Positions 1 to 8,479 of a stretch of DNA of 29,367 bases are shown piece after piece; the stretch's first letter is position 1, and each line of letters starts with the position of its first letter. Position numbers and translations under genes: made by a program. The DNA is from Caccovicinus sp964425595. Its GTDB lineage: Bacteria; Bacillota; Clostridia; Lachnospirales; Lachnospiraceae. The DNA is taken from NCBI GenBank assembly GCA_964425595.1, contig CAYRMW010000031.1, positions 1 through 29,367 of the forward strand, in the 5' to 3' direction. The notes beneath the pieces are model-generated. The model had not been told where the DNA came from, did no database searches, and was given only the letters and a program-made list of their open reading frames with translations.

Positions 1-1
1 T

Positions 2-616
2 CGCACCGCCACCGACACCCTGGTCTACAACGAGGAGGAGATCCGCCGCGTTGCAAAGCGGGCCTTTGACATCGCCGGCAAGCGCCGGGGCAAGGTCACC
101 AGCGTGGACAAGGCCAATGTGCTGGACTCCTCCAGACTCTGGCGAAAGGTGGTGGAGGAGGTGGCCGTAGACTACCCGGACATCACCCTTGAGCACATGC
201 TGGTGGACAACTGTGCCATGCAGCTGGTGAGGGATCCTGGCCAGTTCGACGTGATTCTGACGGAGAATATGTTCGGGGACATCCTTTCCGACGAGGCCAG
301 TATGGTGACAGGCTCCATCGGCATGCTGTCGTCAGCCAGCCTGAACGAGACGAAATTCGGCCTGTATGAGCCGAGCCACGGCTCCGCGCCGGATATCGCG
401 GGCAAAGACGTGGCCAACCCTATCGCGACCATCCTGTCGGCAGCGATGATGCTAAGGTATTCTTTTGATCTGGATCAGGAGGCCGACGCGGTGGAGAAGG
501 CAGTAAAGCAGGTATTGACCGAGGGTTTCCGCACAGGCGACATTTACCGCGAGGGCTGCGTGAAGGTAAGCTGCAGCCGGATGGGTGATCTGATCGCAGA
601 GCGGATCGTAAAATAA
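2..616 (+). CDS. leuB: 3-isopropylmalate dehydrogenase, 3' part (5' end outside window)
   Basis: Oxidative decarboxylation of 3-isopropylmalate in leucine synthesis. The frame is open from base 2, so the gene enters from the left; about 204 residues remain of a family that is usually near 355-360, so roughly the first 150 are missing. The GTG at 104 is only an internal valine. Visible family signatures are the catalytic lysine stretch VDKANVLDSSRLWRK, the acidic metal-binding segment FDVILTENMFGDILSDEAS, and the NAD-binding segment YEPSHGSAPDIAGKDVANP near the C-terminus. It ends 25 bases before ilvD and is probably co-transcribed with it. The family assignment is secure; leucine rather than tartrate/isocitrate specificity is supported by the ilv neighbours. 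Confidence 0.95.
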   Translation, partial: RTATDTLVYNEEEIRRVAKRAFDIAGKRRGKVTSVDKANVLDSSRLWRKVVEEVAVDYPDITLEHMLVDNCAMQLVRDPGQFDVILTENMFGDILSDEASMVTGSIGMLSSASLNETKFGLYEPSHGSAPDIAGKDVANPIATILSAAMMLRYSFDLDQEADAVEKAVKQVLTEGFRTGDIYREGCVKVSCSRMGDLIAERIVK

Positions 617-641
617 GTGATAGCGGCAGGAGGAAAAACAG

Positions 642-2324
642 ATGAGAAGTGATCATGTCAGATGCGGGATGCAGCAGGCTCCCCATCGTTCCCTGTTCCA
701 TGCGCTGGGAATGACGCAGGAGGAGATGAAAAAGCCTCTGGTAGGCATCGTCAGCTCTTACAATGAAATCGTACCGGGCCATATGAACCTGGATAAGATC
801 GTGGAAGCGGTAAAGCTGGGTGTGGCGATGGCGGGAGGGACCCCGGTGGTCTTCCCGGCGATCGCCGTGTGCGACGGCATTGCCATGGGGCATGTGGGGA
901 TGAAGTACTCGCTGGTGACCAGAGATCTGATCGCCGATTCCACGGAGTGCATGGCGATGGCGCACCAGTTTGATGCGCTGGTCATGGTTCCCAACTGCGA
1001 TAAGAACGTGCCCGGGCTTTTGATGGCAGCGGCCCGCATCAATATCCCCACCGTATTCGTCAGCGGCGGTCCCATGCTGGCCGGTCATGTGAAGGGAAAG
1101 AAACGTAGCCTTTCCAGCATGTTCGAGGCGGTGGGCGCTTACACGGCCGGAACGATGACGGAGGAGGATGTGACCGAATTTGAAAATAATGTATGTCCTA
1201 CCTGCGGTTCCTGCTCCGGCATGTATACGGCCAACAGCATGAACTGTCTGACCGAGGTCCTGGGCATGGGCCTTCGGGGCAACGGCACCATCCCCGCGGT
1301 GTATTCGGACCGGATCAAACTGGCAAAACATGCCGGCATGGCCGTGATGGATATGTACCGGAAGGGGATCTGTCCCAGGGATATCATGACGGAAGCGGCC
1401 TTCCGCAACGCGCTGACGATGGACATGGCGCTGGGCTGCTCCACGAACAGTATGCTGCATCTTCCGGCCATCGCCCATGAGGCCGGTGTGGATTTAAACC
1501 TGGATATCGCTAACGAGATCAGCGCGAAGACGCCGAATCTGTGCCACCTGGCCCCGGCCGGCCCCACGTACATGGAGGACTTAAATGAAGCCGGCGGCAT
1601 CTACGCGGTCATGAAGGAGATCAGCAAGAAGGGGCTGTTGGACCTGGACTGCATGACGGTCACCGGAAAGACGGTCGGCGAGAACATCGCGGATGCGGTA
1701 AACCGGAATCCGGAAGTGATCCGGCCCATCGACCATCCCTACAGCGCGACCGGCGGCATCGCCGTGTTAAGAGGCAACCTGGCTCCGGACAGCGCGGTGG
1801 TCAAGCGGTCTGCCGTAGCGCCGGAGATGTTAAAGCACGAGGGCCCGGCCAGGGTGTTTGACTGTGAGGAAGACGCGATCGCCGCGATCAAGGGCGGGAA
1901 GATCGTGGAGGGCGACGTGGTGGTGATCCGCTACGAGGGCCCCAAGGGCGGTCCCGGTATGCGGGAGATGTTAAACCCCACCTCGGCCATTGCCGGAATG
2001 GGTCTGGGCTCTACGGTGGCGCTGATCACGGACGGCCGGTTCTCCGGCGCTTCCCGCGGCGCTTCCATCGGCCACTGTTCGCCGGAGGCGGCGCTGGGCG
2101 GCCCCATTGCCCTGGTGCGGGAAGGCGATATCATTTCCATCGATATTGACGCAAATAAACTGGAATTAAAGGTACCCGATGAGGAGCTGGCACTAAGGAA
2201 GGCGGAATGGAAGCCCAGAGAGCAGAAGGCACTCACCGGCTATCTGGCGCGCTACGCTTCCCTGGTGACCTCCGCGGACAAGGGAGCGGTGCTTAAAGTT
2301 CCAGGAAAGGAGCAGAGTGTATGA
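642..2324 (+). CDS. ilvD: Dihydroxy-acid dehydratase
   Basis: Dehydrates 2,3-dihydroxy-isovalerate and -3-methylvalerate to the 2-keto acids for valine and isoleucine synthesis. It has 560 residues, the normal family length. Both IlvD/Edd signatures are visible: NCDKNVPGLLMAAARINIP (cysteine at about 119) and PTCGSCSGMYTANSMNCL (cysteines at 185, 188, 191) for the iron-sulfur cluster, and ALITDGRFSGASRGASIGH near the C-terminus. The segment around residue 45 reads PGHMNL, without the extra cysteine of plant-type 2Fe-2S enzymes, which suggests an oxygen-sensitive cluster (inference). The start is supported by AGGAGG upstream (around 630). The stop overlaps the ilvB start as ATGA, indicating translational coupling. 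Confidence 0.96.
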   Translation: MRSDHVRCGMQQAPHRSLFHALGMTQEEMKKPLVGIVSSYNEIVPGHMNLDKIVEAVKLGVAMAGGTPVVFPAIAVCDGIAMGHVGMKYSLVTRDLIADSTECMAMAHQFDALVMVPNCDKNVPGLLMAAARINIPTVFVSGGPMLAGHVKGKKRSLSSMFEAVGAYTAGTMTEEDVTEFENNVCPTCGSCSGMYTANSMNCLTEVLGMGLRGNGTIPAVYSDRIKLAKHAGMAVMDMYRKGICPRDIMTEAAFRNALTMDMALGCSTNSMLHLPAIAHEAGVDLNLDIANEISAKTPNLCHLAPAGPTYMEDLNEAGGIYAVMKEISKKGLLDLDCMTVTGKTVGENIADAVNRNPEVIRPIDHPYSATGGIAVLRGNLAPDSAVVKRSAVAPEMLKHEGPARVFDCEEDAIAAIKGGKIVEGDVVVIRYEGPKGGPGMREMLNPTSAIAGMGLGSTVALITDGRFSGASRGASIGHCSPEAALGGPIALVREGDIISIDIDANKLELKVPDEELALRKAEWKPREQKALTGYLARYASLVTSADKGAVLKVPGKEQSV

Positions 2325-4006
2325 GCAGTTTAACCGGAGCGGAAATTGTAATCGAGTGTCTGAAGGAGCAGGGAGTAGATACGGTCTTTGGCTACCCCGG
2401 CGGTTCGATCTTAAACATTTACGACGCCTTATATAAGCATCAGGATGAGATCACGCACATCCTGACCTCCCATGAGCAGGGGGCGTCCCATGCGGCGGAC
2501 GGCTATGCCAGAGCCACGGGAAAGGTGGGCGTATGCCTGGCGACATCCGGGCCCGGCGCCACGAATCTCGTCACCGGCATCGCGACGGCGTTCATGGATT
2601 CTGTCCCGCTGGTCGCCATTACCTGCAATGTTGGGATCAGCCTGCTGGGGAAGGACAGCTTCCAGGAGATCGACATTACCGGCGTTACCATGCCGATCAC
2701 CAAGTATAATTTTATCGTAAAAGATGTAAACCAGCTGGCCGGCGTGATCCGCCGTGCCTTCGTCATCGCCCAGACCGGCCGTCCCGGCCCGGTGTTGGTA
2801 GACATCACAAAGAATGTGACCGAGGCCAGCTGCGAGTATACATATCAGGCGCCGGCGCCCATTGAGCGGACGACCGACACCATCACCGAGGAGGCCGTGG
2901 ATCGTGCGGTCGAGATGATCCGGGCGTCCAGAAAGCCCTTTATCCTGGTGGGCGGCGGCGCGGTCATCGCCAACGCGTCGGAGGAGCTGCGTATCTTTGC
3001 AAAGAAGATCCAGGCGCCGGTAGCGGACAGCCTGATGGGCAAGGGGGCCTACGACGGCACCGATGAGCTCTATACCGGTATGGTTGGCATGCACGGGACG
3101 AAGACCTCGAATTTCGGCATCACGGAGTGCGATCTGCTGATCGTGGCCGGGGCCCGCTTCAGCGACCGGGTGATCGGCAACGCGTCAAAGTTTGCCAGGA
3201 ACGCAAAGATCCTGCAGATCGATGTGGATCCCGCGGAGATCAATAAGAACATTAAGGTGGACGCCTGCGTCATCGGCGACGTGAAGGTGGTGCTCCGGAA
3301 GCTGAATGCCCGCCTTGATCCCATTAATCACGAGGAATGGGTGGCGCACATCGAGCGCATGAAGGATATGTACCCCCTTCGCTACGATAAGAGCGTGCTG
3401 ACCGGCCCCTACGTGATCGAACAGATCTACGAGGCAACGAAAGATAAGGATGCCATCATCGTGACGGACGTGGGACAGCACCAGATGTGGGCGGCCCAGT
3501 ACTATAAATACAAAAATCCCAGGACGCTTCTGACTTCCGGCGGTCTGGGGACCATGGGCTACGGCCTTGGCGCGGCCATCGGCGCGAAGATGGGCTGCCG
3601 GGATAAGATCGTCATCAATGTGGCCGGCGACGGCTGCTTCCGCATGAACATGAATGAGATCGCCACGGCCACCCGTTATAACATCCCGATCATCGAAGTG
3701 ATCATCAACAATCACGTGCTGGGCATGGTGCGCCAGTGGCAGACGCTGTTCTATGGCAAGCGCTACTCTCAGACGATCCTGAATGACGCGGTGGATTTTG
3801 TGAAAGTGGCGGAGGCCATGGGTGCGAAAGCGTACCGGGTGACGAAGAAAGACGAATTCCTGCCTGTGCTGGAAGAGGCCATCGCCCTGAACATCCCCTG
3901 CGTCATCGACTGTCAGATCAACTGCGATGACAAGGTATTCCCCATGGTGCCGGCGGGAGCGCCCATCGAGGCGGCCTTTGACGATACGGATCTAAAGATC
4001 AGATAA
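2321..4006 (+). CDS. ilvB: Acetolactate synthase, large (catalytic) subunit
   Basis: ThDP-dependent condensation of pyruvate to 2-acetolactate (or with 2-ketobutyrate to acetohydroxybutyrate), the first common step to valine and isoleucine. It has 561 residues. The N-terminal pyrimidine-binding domain has VFGYPGGSILNIYDAL and the catalytic glutamate in SHEQGASH (E52). The central domain has GARFSDRVIG, matching the FAD-contact RFDDR region of biosynthetic enzymes. The C-terminal domain has the ThDP motif from GDG (436-438) to NN (463-464). It overlaps ilvD by 4 bases. No small regulatory subunit (ilvN) follows: the next gene is serC after 69 bases. Catabolic AlsS is a less likely alternative given the ilvD neighbour. 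Confidence 0.93.
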   Translation: MSSLTGAEIVIECLKEQGVDTVFGYPGGSILNIYDALYKHQDEITHILTSHEQGASHAADGYARATGKVGVCLATSGPGATNLVTGIATAFMDSVPLVAITCNVGISLLGKDSFQEIDITGVTMPITKYNFIVKDVNQLAGVIRRAFVIAQTGRPGPVLVDITKNVTEASCEYTYQAPAPIERTTDTITEEAVDRAVEMIRASRKPFILVGGGAVIANASEELRIFAKKIQAPVADSLMGKGAYDGTDELYTGMVGMHGTKTSNFGITECDLLIVAGARFSDRVIGNASKFARNAKILQIDVDPAEINKNIKVDACVIGDVKVVLRKLNARLDPINHEEWVAHIERMKDMYPLRYDKSVLTGPYVIEQIYEATKDKDAIIVTDVGQHQMWAAQYYKYKNPRTLLTSGGLGTMGYGLGAAIGAKMGCRDKIVINVAGDGCFRMNMNEIATATRYNIPIIEVIINNHVLGMVRQWQTLFYGKRYSQTILNDAVDFVKVAEAMGAKAYRVTKKDEFLPVLEEAIALNIPCVIDCQINCDDKVFPMVPAGAPIEAAFDDTDLKIR

Positions 4007-4009
4007 ACG

Positions 4010-4029
4010 CGCCGCGCATCACGGCGGCG
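4010..4029 (+). other. Small GC hairpin between ilvB and serC
   Basis: CGCCGC at 4010-4015 can pair with GCGGCG at 4024-4029. The stem is only 6 bp and no T-run follows, so this is not a convincing terminator. It may only reduce read-through from the ilv genes into the serine genes. No separate promoter is evident in the 69-base gap. Confidence 0.3.
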
Positions 4030-4075
4030 GGCAACCGGATGCAACGAACTGAAGAACCGAGAAGGGGGAATAGGA

Positions 4076-5161
4076 ATGAGCAGAGTATACAATTTTTCTG
4101 CAGGCCCGGCGGTGCTGCCGGAGGAAGTGCTGAAAGAAGCGGCGGCGGAGATGTTAGATTACCGGGGGACGGGGATGTCGGTGATGGAGATGAGCCATCG
4201 TTCCAGCGCGTTCCAGGGGATCATCGATGCGGCGGAGAACGATCTGCGGGAGCTGATGAATATCCCGGATCATTATAAGGTCCTGTTCCTTCAGGGCGGC
4301 GCTTCCCAGCAGTTTGCCATGATCCCGATGAATCTGTTCCGAAACCGGGTGGGCGATTACATCATCACCGGTCAGTGGGCGAAGAAGGCCTGGAAAGAGG
4401 CGGCGCTTTACGGAAAGGCCAATGCTATCGCTTCCAGCGAGGATAAGACGTTTTCCTACATACCGGACTGTTCCGACCTTCCCATTGACGAGGACGCGGA
4501 CTATGTGTACATCTGCCAGAACAATACAATCTACGGGACGGTTTTTCATGAGCTCCCCAATACGAAAGGAAAGACCCTGGTGGCGGATGTGTCTTCCTGC
4601 TTTTTGTCGGAGCCGGTTGATGTGACAAAATACGGCGTGATCTACGGCGGCGTGCAGAAGAATATCGGGCCGGCCGGTGTGGTGATCGTGATCATCCGCG
4701 AGGATCTGATCAGGGAGGATGTGCTTCCCGGTACGCCCACGATGCTCCGTTATAAGACCCATGCCGACGCGAAATCCCTTTACAATACCCCGCCCTGTTA
4801 CGGGATCTATATCTGCGGCAAGGTGTTTCAGTGGCTGAAGGCCAGGGGCGGCCTGGAGGCGATGCAGGCGTATAACGAAAAAAAGGCAAAGATCCTCTAC
4901 GATTTCCTGGACGAGAGCAGGCTGTTTAAAGGGACGGTGGTAAAGAAGGACCGCTCGCTGATGAATGTGCCCTTTGTCACCGGCGACGCAGAGCTGGATG
5001 CGCAGTTTGTTAAAGAAGCCAAGATGGCGGGGCTTGAGAATTTAAAGGGCCACCGCACCGTCGGCGGCATGCGCGCCAGCATCTACAATGCCATGCCCAT
5101 CGAAGGCGTGGAGAAGCTGGTGGCCTTTATGCGGGATTTTGAGGAGAAGCACACGAAATAA
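4076..5161 (+). CDS. serC: Phosphoserine aminotransferase
   Basis: PLP enzyme converting 3-phosphohydroxypyruvate plus glutamate to O-phosphoserine, the second step of serine synthesis. It has 361 residues, the usual length for class V SerC. The N-terminus YNFSAGPAVLPEEVL is typical, as are MEMSHRSSAFQ and FLQGGASQQFAMIPMNL. The PLP lysine is K195 in YGGVQKNIGPAG. The C-terminus has GHRTVGGMRASIYNAMP. The start has GAAGGGGGAATAGGA just upstream. The next gene, serA, follows directly, so these two enzymes for consecutive steps form a unit. I see no phosphoserine phosphatase (serB) in the window. Confidence 0.96.
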   Translation: MSRVYNFSAGPAVLPEEVLKEAAAEMLDYRGTGMSVMEMSHRSSAFQGIIDAAENDLRELMNIPDHYKVLFLQGGASQQFAMIPMNLFRNRVGDYIITGQWAKKAWKEAALYGKANAIASSEDKTFSYIPDCSDLPIDEDADYVYICQNNTIYGTVFHELPNTKGKTLVADVSSCFLSEPVDVTKYGVIYGGVQKNIGPAGVVIVIIREDLIREDVLPGTPTMLRYKTHADAKSLYNTPPCYGIYICGKVFQWLKARGGLEAMQAYNEKKAKILYDFLDESRLFKGTVVKKDRSLMNVPFVTGDAELDAQFVKEAKMAGLENLKGHRTVGGMRASIYNAMPIEGVEKLVAFMRDFEEKHTK

Positions 5162-5179
5162 TCAGGGGAGATGATCGCC

Positions 5180-6340
5180 ATGAAACTGCATTGCTTAAAT
5201 CCGATCTCCAGATACGGGATCGATCTGCTGACGGACGACTACACGATGACGGACGACGCAGCCCAGGCCGAAGGGATCCTGGTGCGCAGTGCGTCCATGC
5301 ATGAGATGGAGCTGCCGGACGGGCTGCTGGCCGTGGCAAGGGCAGGAGCCGGCGTGAATAATATTCCGCTGGATGTCTGCGCCAAAAAGGGCATCGTGGT
5401 CTTTAATACGCCGGGAGCCAACGCAAACGGCGTGAAGGAGCTGATCATCGCCGGCCTGCTGCTCGGCTCCCGGGATATCGTGGAGGGCGTGATCTGGTGC
5501 CGGGAGAACGCGAAGGACCCGGATATCGCGAAGACGGTGGAAAAGAAAAAGAAGGCCTTTGCCGGACATGAGATCCGGGGGAAAAAGCTGGGCGTCATCG
5601 GTCTGGGCGCCATCGGCGTGGAAGTGGCCAACGCAGCGGCCGCGCTGGGCATGGAGGTGTACGGCTATGATCCGTTCCTCTCGGTCAACGGCGCGTGGAT
5701 GCTTTCGCGGGACGTAAAGCACATCACATCGGCGGATACCATTTATCAGGAATGTGATTACATCACCATCCATGTGCCGCTTCTGGATTCCACGAAGAAG
5801 ATGATCGATCAGGACACCATCGCCGCGATGAAGGACGGCGCGGTGGTGCTGAATTTCTCCAGGGACCTTCTGGTGGACGACGAGGCCATGGCGGAAGCGC
5901 TGGAGTCGGGAAAGGTACACCGCTACATTACCGATTTCCCCAATCCGCGCTCCGTAAACATGAAAAACGTCATTGCCATCCCGCATTTGGGCGCTTCGAC
6001 CGAGGAGTCGGAGGATAACTGCGCGGTGATGGCGGTGAAGGAACTGATGGATTATCTGGAGAACGGCAACATCCGCAATTCCGTCAATTACCCGGCCTGC
6101 GATATGGGCGTCTGCCGGACGGCCAGCCGGATCGCCGTCCTGCACCGGAATATCCCCAACATGATCGGGCAGATCACGGGGATCCTGGCGGCGCAGGATG
6201 TGAATATCTCCGACATGACCAATAAGAGCCGGGATCAGTATGCGTATACGCTTCTTGATCTGGAAAGCCGTCCTGAGGCGGCCGTGGTGGAACGGCTGAG
6301 AGAAATCAAAGGTGTGCTGCGGGTGCGCGAAGTAAAGTGA
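5180..6340 (+). CDS. serA: D-3-phosphoglycerate dehydrogenase with C-terminal ACT domain
   Basis: NAD-dependent oxidation of 3-phosphoglycerate, the entry step of serine synthesis. I start it at ATG 5180 rather than 5171: the ribosome site AGGGGAG ends at 5170, giving zero spacing to 5171 and about nine bases to 5180. This yields 386 residues, the short form. The Rossmann motif is GLGAIG at about 141-146. The catalytic arginine is probably in NFSRDLLVDDEAM and the histidine is about 269 in IPHLGAS. A C-terminal ACT domain (about 316-386) suggests serine feedback. The canonical EP-type glutamate motif between them is not evident (the sequence reads ITDFPNPRSVN). It lies 18 bases after serC. 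Confidence 0.9.
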   Translation: MKLHCLNPISRYGIDLLTDDYTMTDDAAQAEGILVRSASMHEMELPDGLLAVARAGAGVNNIPLDVCAKKGIVVFNTPGANANGVKELIIAGLLLGSRDIVEGVIWCRENAKDPDIAKTVEKKKKAFAGHEIRGKKLGVIGLGAIGVEVANAAAALGMEVYGYDPFLSVNGAWMLSRDVKHITSADTIYQECDYITIHVPLLDSTKKMIDQDTIAAMKDGAVVLNFSRDLLVDDEAMAEALESGKVHRYITDFPNPRSVNMKNVIAIPHLGASTEESEDNCAVMAVKELMDYLENGNIRNSVNYPACDMGVCRTASRIAVLHRNIPNMIGQITGILAAQDVNISDMTNKSRDQYAYTLLDLESRPEAAVVERLREIKGVLRVREVK

Positions 6341-6348
6341 TGCCGTAC

Positions 6349-6374
6349 GGATGCCCGCCGCCGGGCGGGCATCC
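6349..6374 (+). terminator. GC-rich hairpin between serA and the DUF1015 gene
   Basis: A perfect 11-bp stem (6349-6359 with 6364-6374) with a 4-base loop lies nine bases after the serA stop. No T-run follows; instead a second short GC inverted repeat (6373-6377 with 6386-6390) comes before the DUF1015 ribosome site. It could be a partial terminator, a pause, or a 3' stabiliser of the serC-serA message. I cannot decide from sequence. Confidence 0.45.
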
Positions 6375-6410
6375 CCGTGCCCGGGCGGGGCGTGAAAGGA
6401 GAACGAAAGA

Positions 6411-7646
6411 ATGGCGGATGTAAGACCGTTTTGCGCCGTGCGGCCGGCCCAAGGACTGGCCGCACGCGTAGCGGCGCTGCCCTATGACGTATATGACCGG
6501 AAGGAGGCTTTTCTTGCCGTAAAAGAGGAGCCCCTGTCGTTTTTGGCGATCGACCGGGCGGAGACCGCGTTTCCGGATGAGGTGGATACCTACGCGGATT
6601 GTGTTTATGAAAAAGCCAGGGCGCTTTTTCAGGAGAGGATGACGGACGGAACCTTTATCCGGGACGATGCGCCCTGCTATTATGTTTACCGTCTGACCAT
6701 GGAAGGAAGGAGCCAGACGGGAATCGCAGCCTTAAGCAGCGTGGACGATTATCTGAACCAGGTGGTAAAGAAACATGAAAATACCAGGGAGGATAAGGAG
6801 ATCGACCGTATCCGCCATGTGGATACCGTCAATGCCCACACCGGCCCCATCTTCCTGGCTTACCGGAAACGGGAAGAGATCGACCGCATCGTAGAGCAGG
6901 TATGCACCGGGACGCCGCTTTATGCGTTCGTGTCGGAGGACGGCGTGGAGCATCGCGTGTGGAAGATCGCGGCTCCGGGGCTGGTATCCAGGCTTTCCCG
7001 GGCGTTTGCCGAGGTACCGGCCACGTATATTGCCGACGGCCATCACCGGGCGGCCTCCGCGGTAAAGGTGGGCTTAAAACGCCGCCGGGAAAATCCGGGA
7101 TGGACGGGAGAGGAACCTTTCAACTATTTCCTTTCCGTGCTGTTTCCGGATGAACAGCTTCGGATCCTGCCCTATAACCGGGTGGTGAAGGATCTGCACG
7201 GCCTGACGAAGGATGAATTTCTGCGGCAGGCTTCCCGGGCATTTGCCGTCAGCGAGATGGGGGAAAAACCGTATGCGCCGGATCAGAAGGGGGAATTCGG
7301 CATGTACCTGGACGGCGCCTGGTACCGGCTTACCGCAAAGGAGGCGCTTCGCAGCGCGGATCCGGTGCGGGGGCTGGACGTATCGATCCTCCAGGACGCC
7401 CTGCTTGGACCGGTCCTTGGCATCCGGGATCCCAGGACGGATAGCCGGATTGCATTCGTGGGCGGGATACGCGGGCTGAAAGAGCTGGAGCGCCGGGCGG
7501 ATGAAGGGCAGGGAGCGGCGTTTTCTCTGTACCCGACCTCGATCGGTGAGCTTTTGGCGGTGGCGGACGCCGGGCTTTTGATGCCGCCAAAGTCTACCTG
7601 GTTTGAACCGAAGCTCAGGAGCGGACTCCTGATCCATCCGCTTTAA
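6411..7646 (+). CDS. DUF1015 family protein, possible serine-metabolism enzyme
   Basis: It has 411 residues, matching the DUF1015 family: N-terminal ADVRPFCAVRP and LPYDVYDRKEA, a central KHENTREDKEIDRIRHVD segment, and the hallmark YIADGHHRAASA with DGHHR at residues 209-213. No signal peptide or membrane segment is evident, so it is probably cytosolic. The DGHHR box resembles the active-site region of ParB/sulfiredoxin-fold free-serine kinases such as SerK and SbnI. This, with the position directly after serC and serA, suggests a role around serine or phosphoserine. That is inference; the biochemical function is not shown by the sequence. The start is supported by GAAAGGAG about ten bases upstream. 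Confidence 0.85.
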   Translation: MADVRPFCAVRPAQGLAARVAALPYDVYDRKEAFLAVKEEPLSFLAIDRAETAFPDEVDTYADCVYEKARALFQERMTDGTFIRDDAPCYYVYRLTMEGRSQTGIAALSSVDDYLNQVVKKHENTREDKEIDRIRHVDTVNAHTGPIFLAYRKREEIDRIVEQVCTGTPLYAFVSEDGVEHRVWKIAAPGLVSRLSRAFAEVPATYIADGHHRAASAVKVGLKRRRENPGWTGEEPFNYFLSVLFPDEQLRILPYNRVVKDLHGLTKDEFLRQASRAFAVSEMGEKPYAPDQKGEFGMYLDGAWYRLTAKEALRSADPVRGLDVSILQDALLGPVLGIRDPRTDSRIAFVGGIRGLKELERRADEGQGAAFSLYPTSIGELLAVADAGLLMPPKSTWFEPKLRSGLLIHPL

Positions 7647-7678
7647 GCCCGGGCCAGGGCAGGAACAGGGCAACGCAA

Positions 7679-7708
7679 GAAGGCATCAGCCGCCGGGCTG
7701 ATGCCTTC
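7679..7708 (+). terminator. Hairpin after the DUF1015 gene
   Basis: A perfect 12-bp inverted repeat (7679-7690 with 7697-7708) with a 6-base loop lies 32 bases after the stop codon. No T-run follows on either strand, so it is only terminator-like. A comparable hairpin occupies the same relative place upstream of the second copy of the repeat element (11505-11553). Confidence 0.55.
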
Positions 7709-7743
7709 TCTGGGAATGGTAGGTATAAATAAGAAAATGTTTA

Positions 7744-7867
7744 GGGGGCCGGATGGCCTGGTTGCCATCCGGCATGAGTATGAAAAAGCTTTTCAAACCG
7801 TTGCCTCCTAGGCAACTGTCATCAGTATAACGGGCAAATATGTCCTAAATGTGGCGGCAGAATGTAA
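7744..7867 (+). repeat. Hairpin/short-ORF element, copy A (ORF apparently frameshifted)
   Basis: This stretch shares a layout with 11587-11748. Order: a G-run (7744-7748), a perfect 10-bp hairpin (7748-7757 with 7764-7773), then a 19-base block identical in both copies (7774-7792) that begins ATGAGTATG, a second hairpin (7800-7805 with 7811-7816), and a block starting CAGTATA. Read from ATG 7774 the frame is MSMKKLFKPLPPRQLSSV and stops at 7828-7830. Read in the +1 frame the end is NCHQYNGQICPKCGGRM, stopping at 7867, a zinc-ribbon-like tail matching NRIQYSGEMCRK of copy B. That frame has no start of its own, so copy A looks like a frameshifted or recoded relative. The rest of the gap to 7908 is AT-rich with nothing recognised. 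Confidence 0.5.
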
Positions 7868-7908
7868 AATTTATAAAATCTATAAAGAAAATCTTAGAAA
7901 AGTGAAAA

Positions 7909-8462
7909 CTATTGTGCCTTCCAGTAGAGCCGGCAAAGCTCGAGGAAGGTTTTTTCGGCTGCGCTTAGATAGGCATTTTTCCGGCAGCACATGGTGATCT
8001 CCCAGAACGGGCGCTGCCGCAGGCGAAAGAAGACCACATTTTCGTTTGGAACGGCGAAGACGGCGGGGAGCAGCGCGCAGCCGATCCCGGCCATGACCAT
8101 GCGGTATTTGCTCACATTGCTGATGGTGTAAAACAGGACGTGGGGCTCGAAGCCGGCCTCGGCAAAAAGCCGTTGGCAGAGCTGGTACATCGTGGACGAC
8201 TGGGCGATCTGAATGAACGAGTCCGCGCTGAACCTGGCCAGGTCGATCACCGGCGCGTCAGATGATTGTCTGCTCCCCAGGCCGGCCGGCGTAGGCCTCC
8301 AGTCCGAGCGTGTGCGGATAAAGAGCGGCGTGCCAAGCTCATCTTCCAGCTTCTTCAGCTGCTGGTTCAGGGCGGACTGGGTTAAGAACAGCTTTTCTGC
8401 GGCTCGGGTGATACTCTTTCTATATATACAATAAAAAGAGAGGAAAAAACAAGCTGATTTCT
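7909..8462 (-). pseudogene. LysR-type regulator remnant with internal deletion and no start codon
   Basis: On the minus strand one open frame joins a LysR winged-helix part (SITRAAEKLFLTQSALNQQ, KKLEDELGTPLFIRTRS, then RPTPAG, down to about 8280) directly to the end of an effector domain (VIDLARFSADSFIQIAQSS to SNVSKYRMVMAGIGCALLPA, stop at 7909). About 185 codons are present where the family has about 290-310, so roughly 100 residues of linker and first effector subdomain are missing after PTPAG. No ATG, GTG or TTG precedes the helix-turn-helix in frame before a stop near 8500. A 113-residue ORF from GTG 8250 would make only the C-terminal subdomain. It is divergent from the FAD dehydrogenase and presumably once regulated it. 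Confidence 0.8.
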
Positions 8463-8479
8463 GTCTGAAATGCCGAAAA

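Noticed and set aside
420..1478. 352-codon open frame on the minus strand
   Set aside because: Antisense to leuB and ilvD, which carry all family motifs; its composition is that of a shadow frame.
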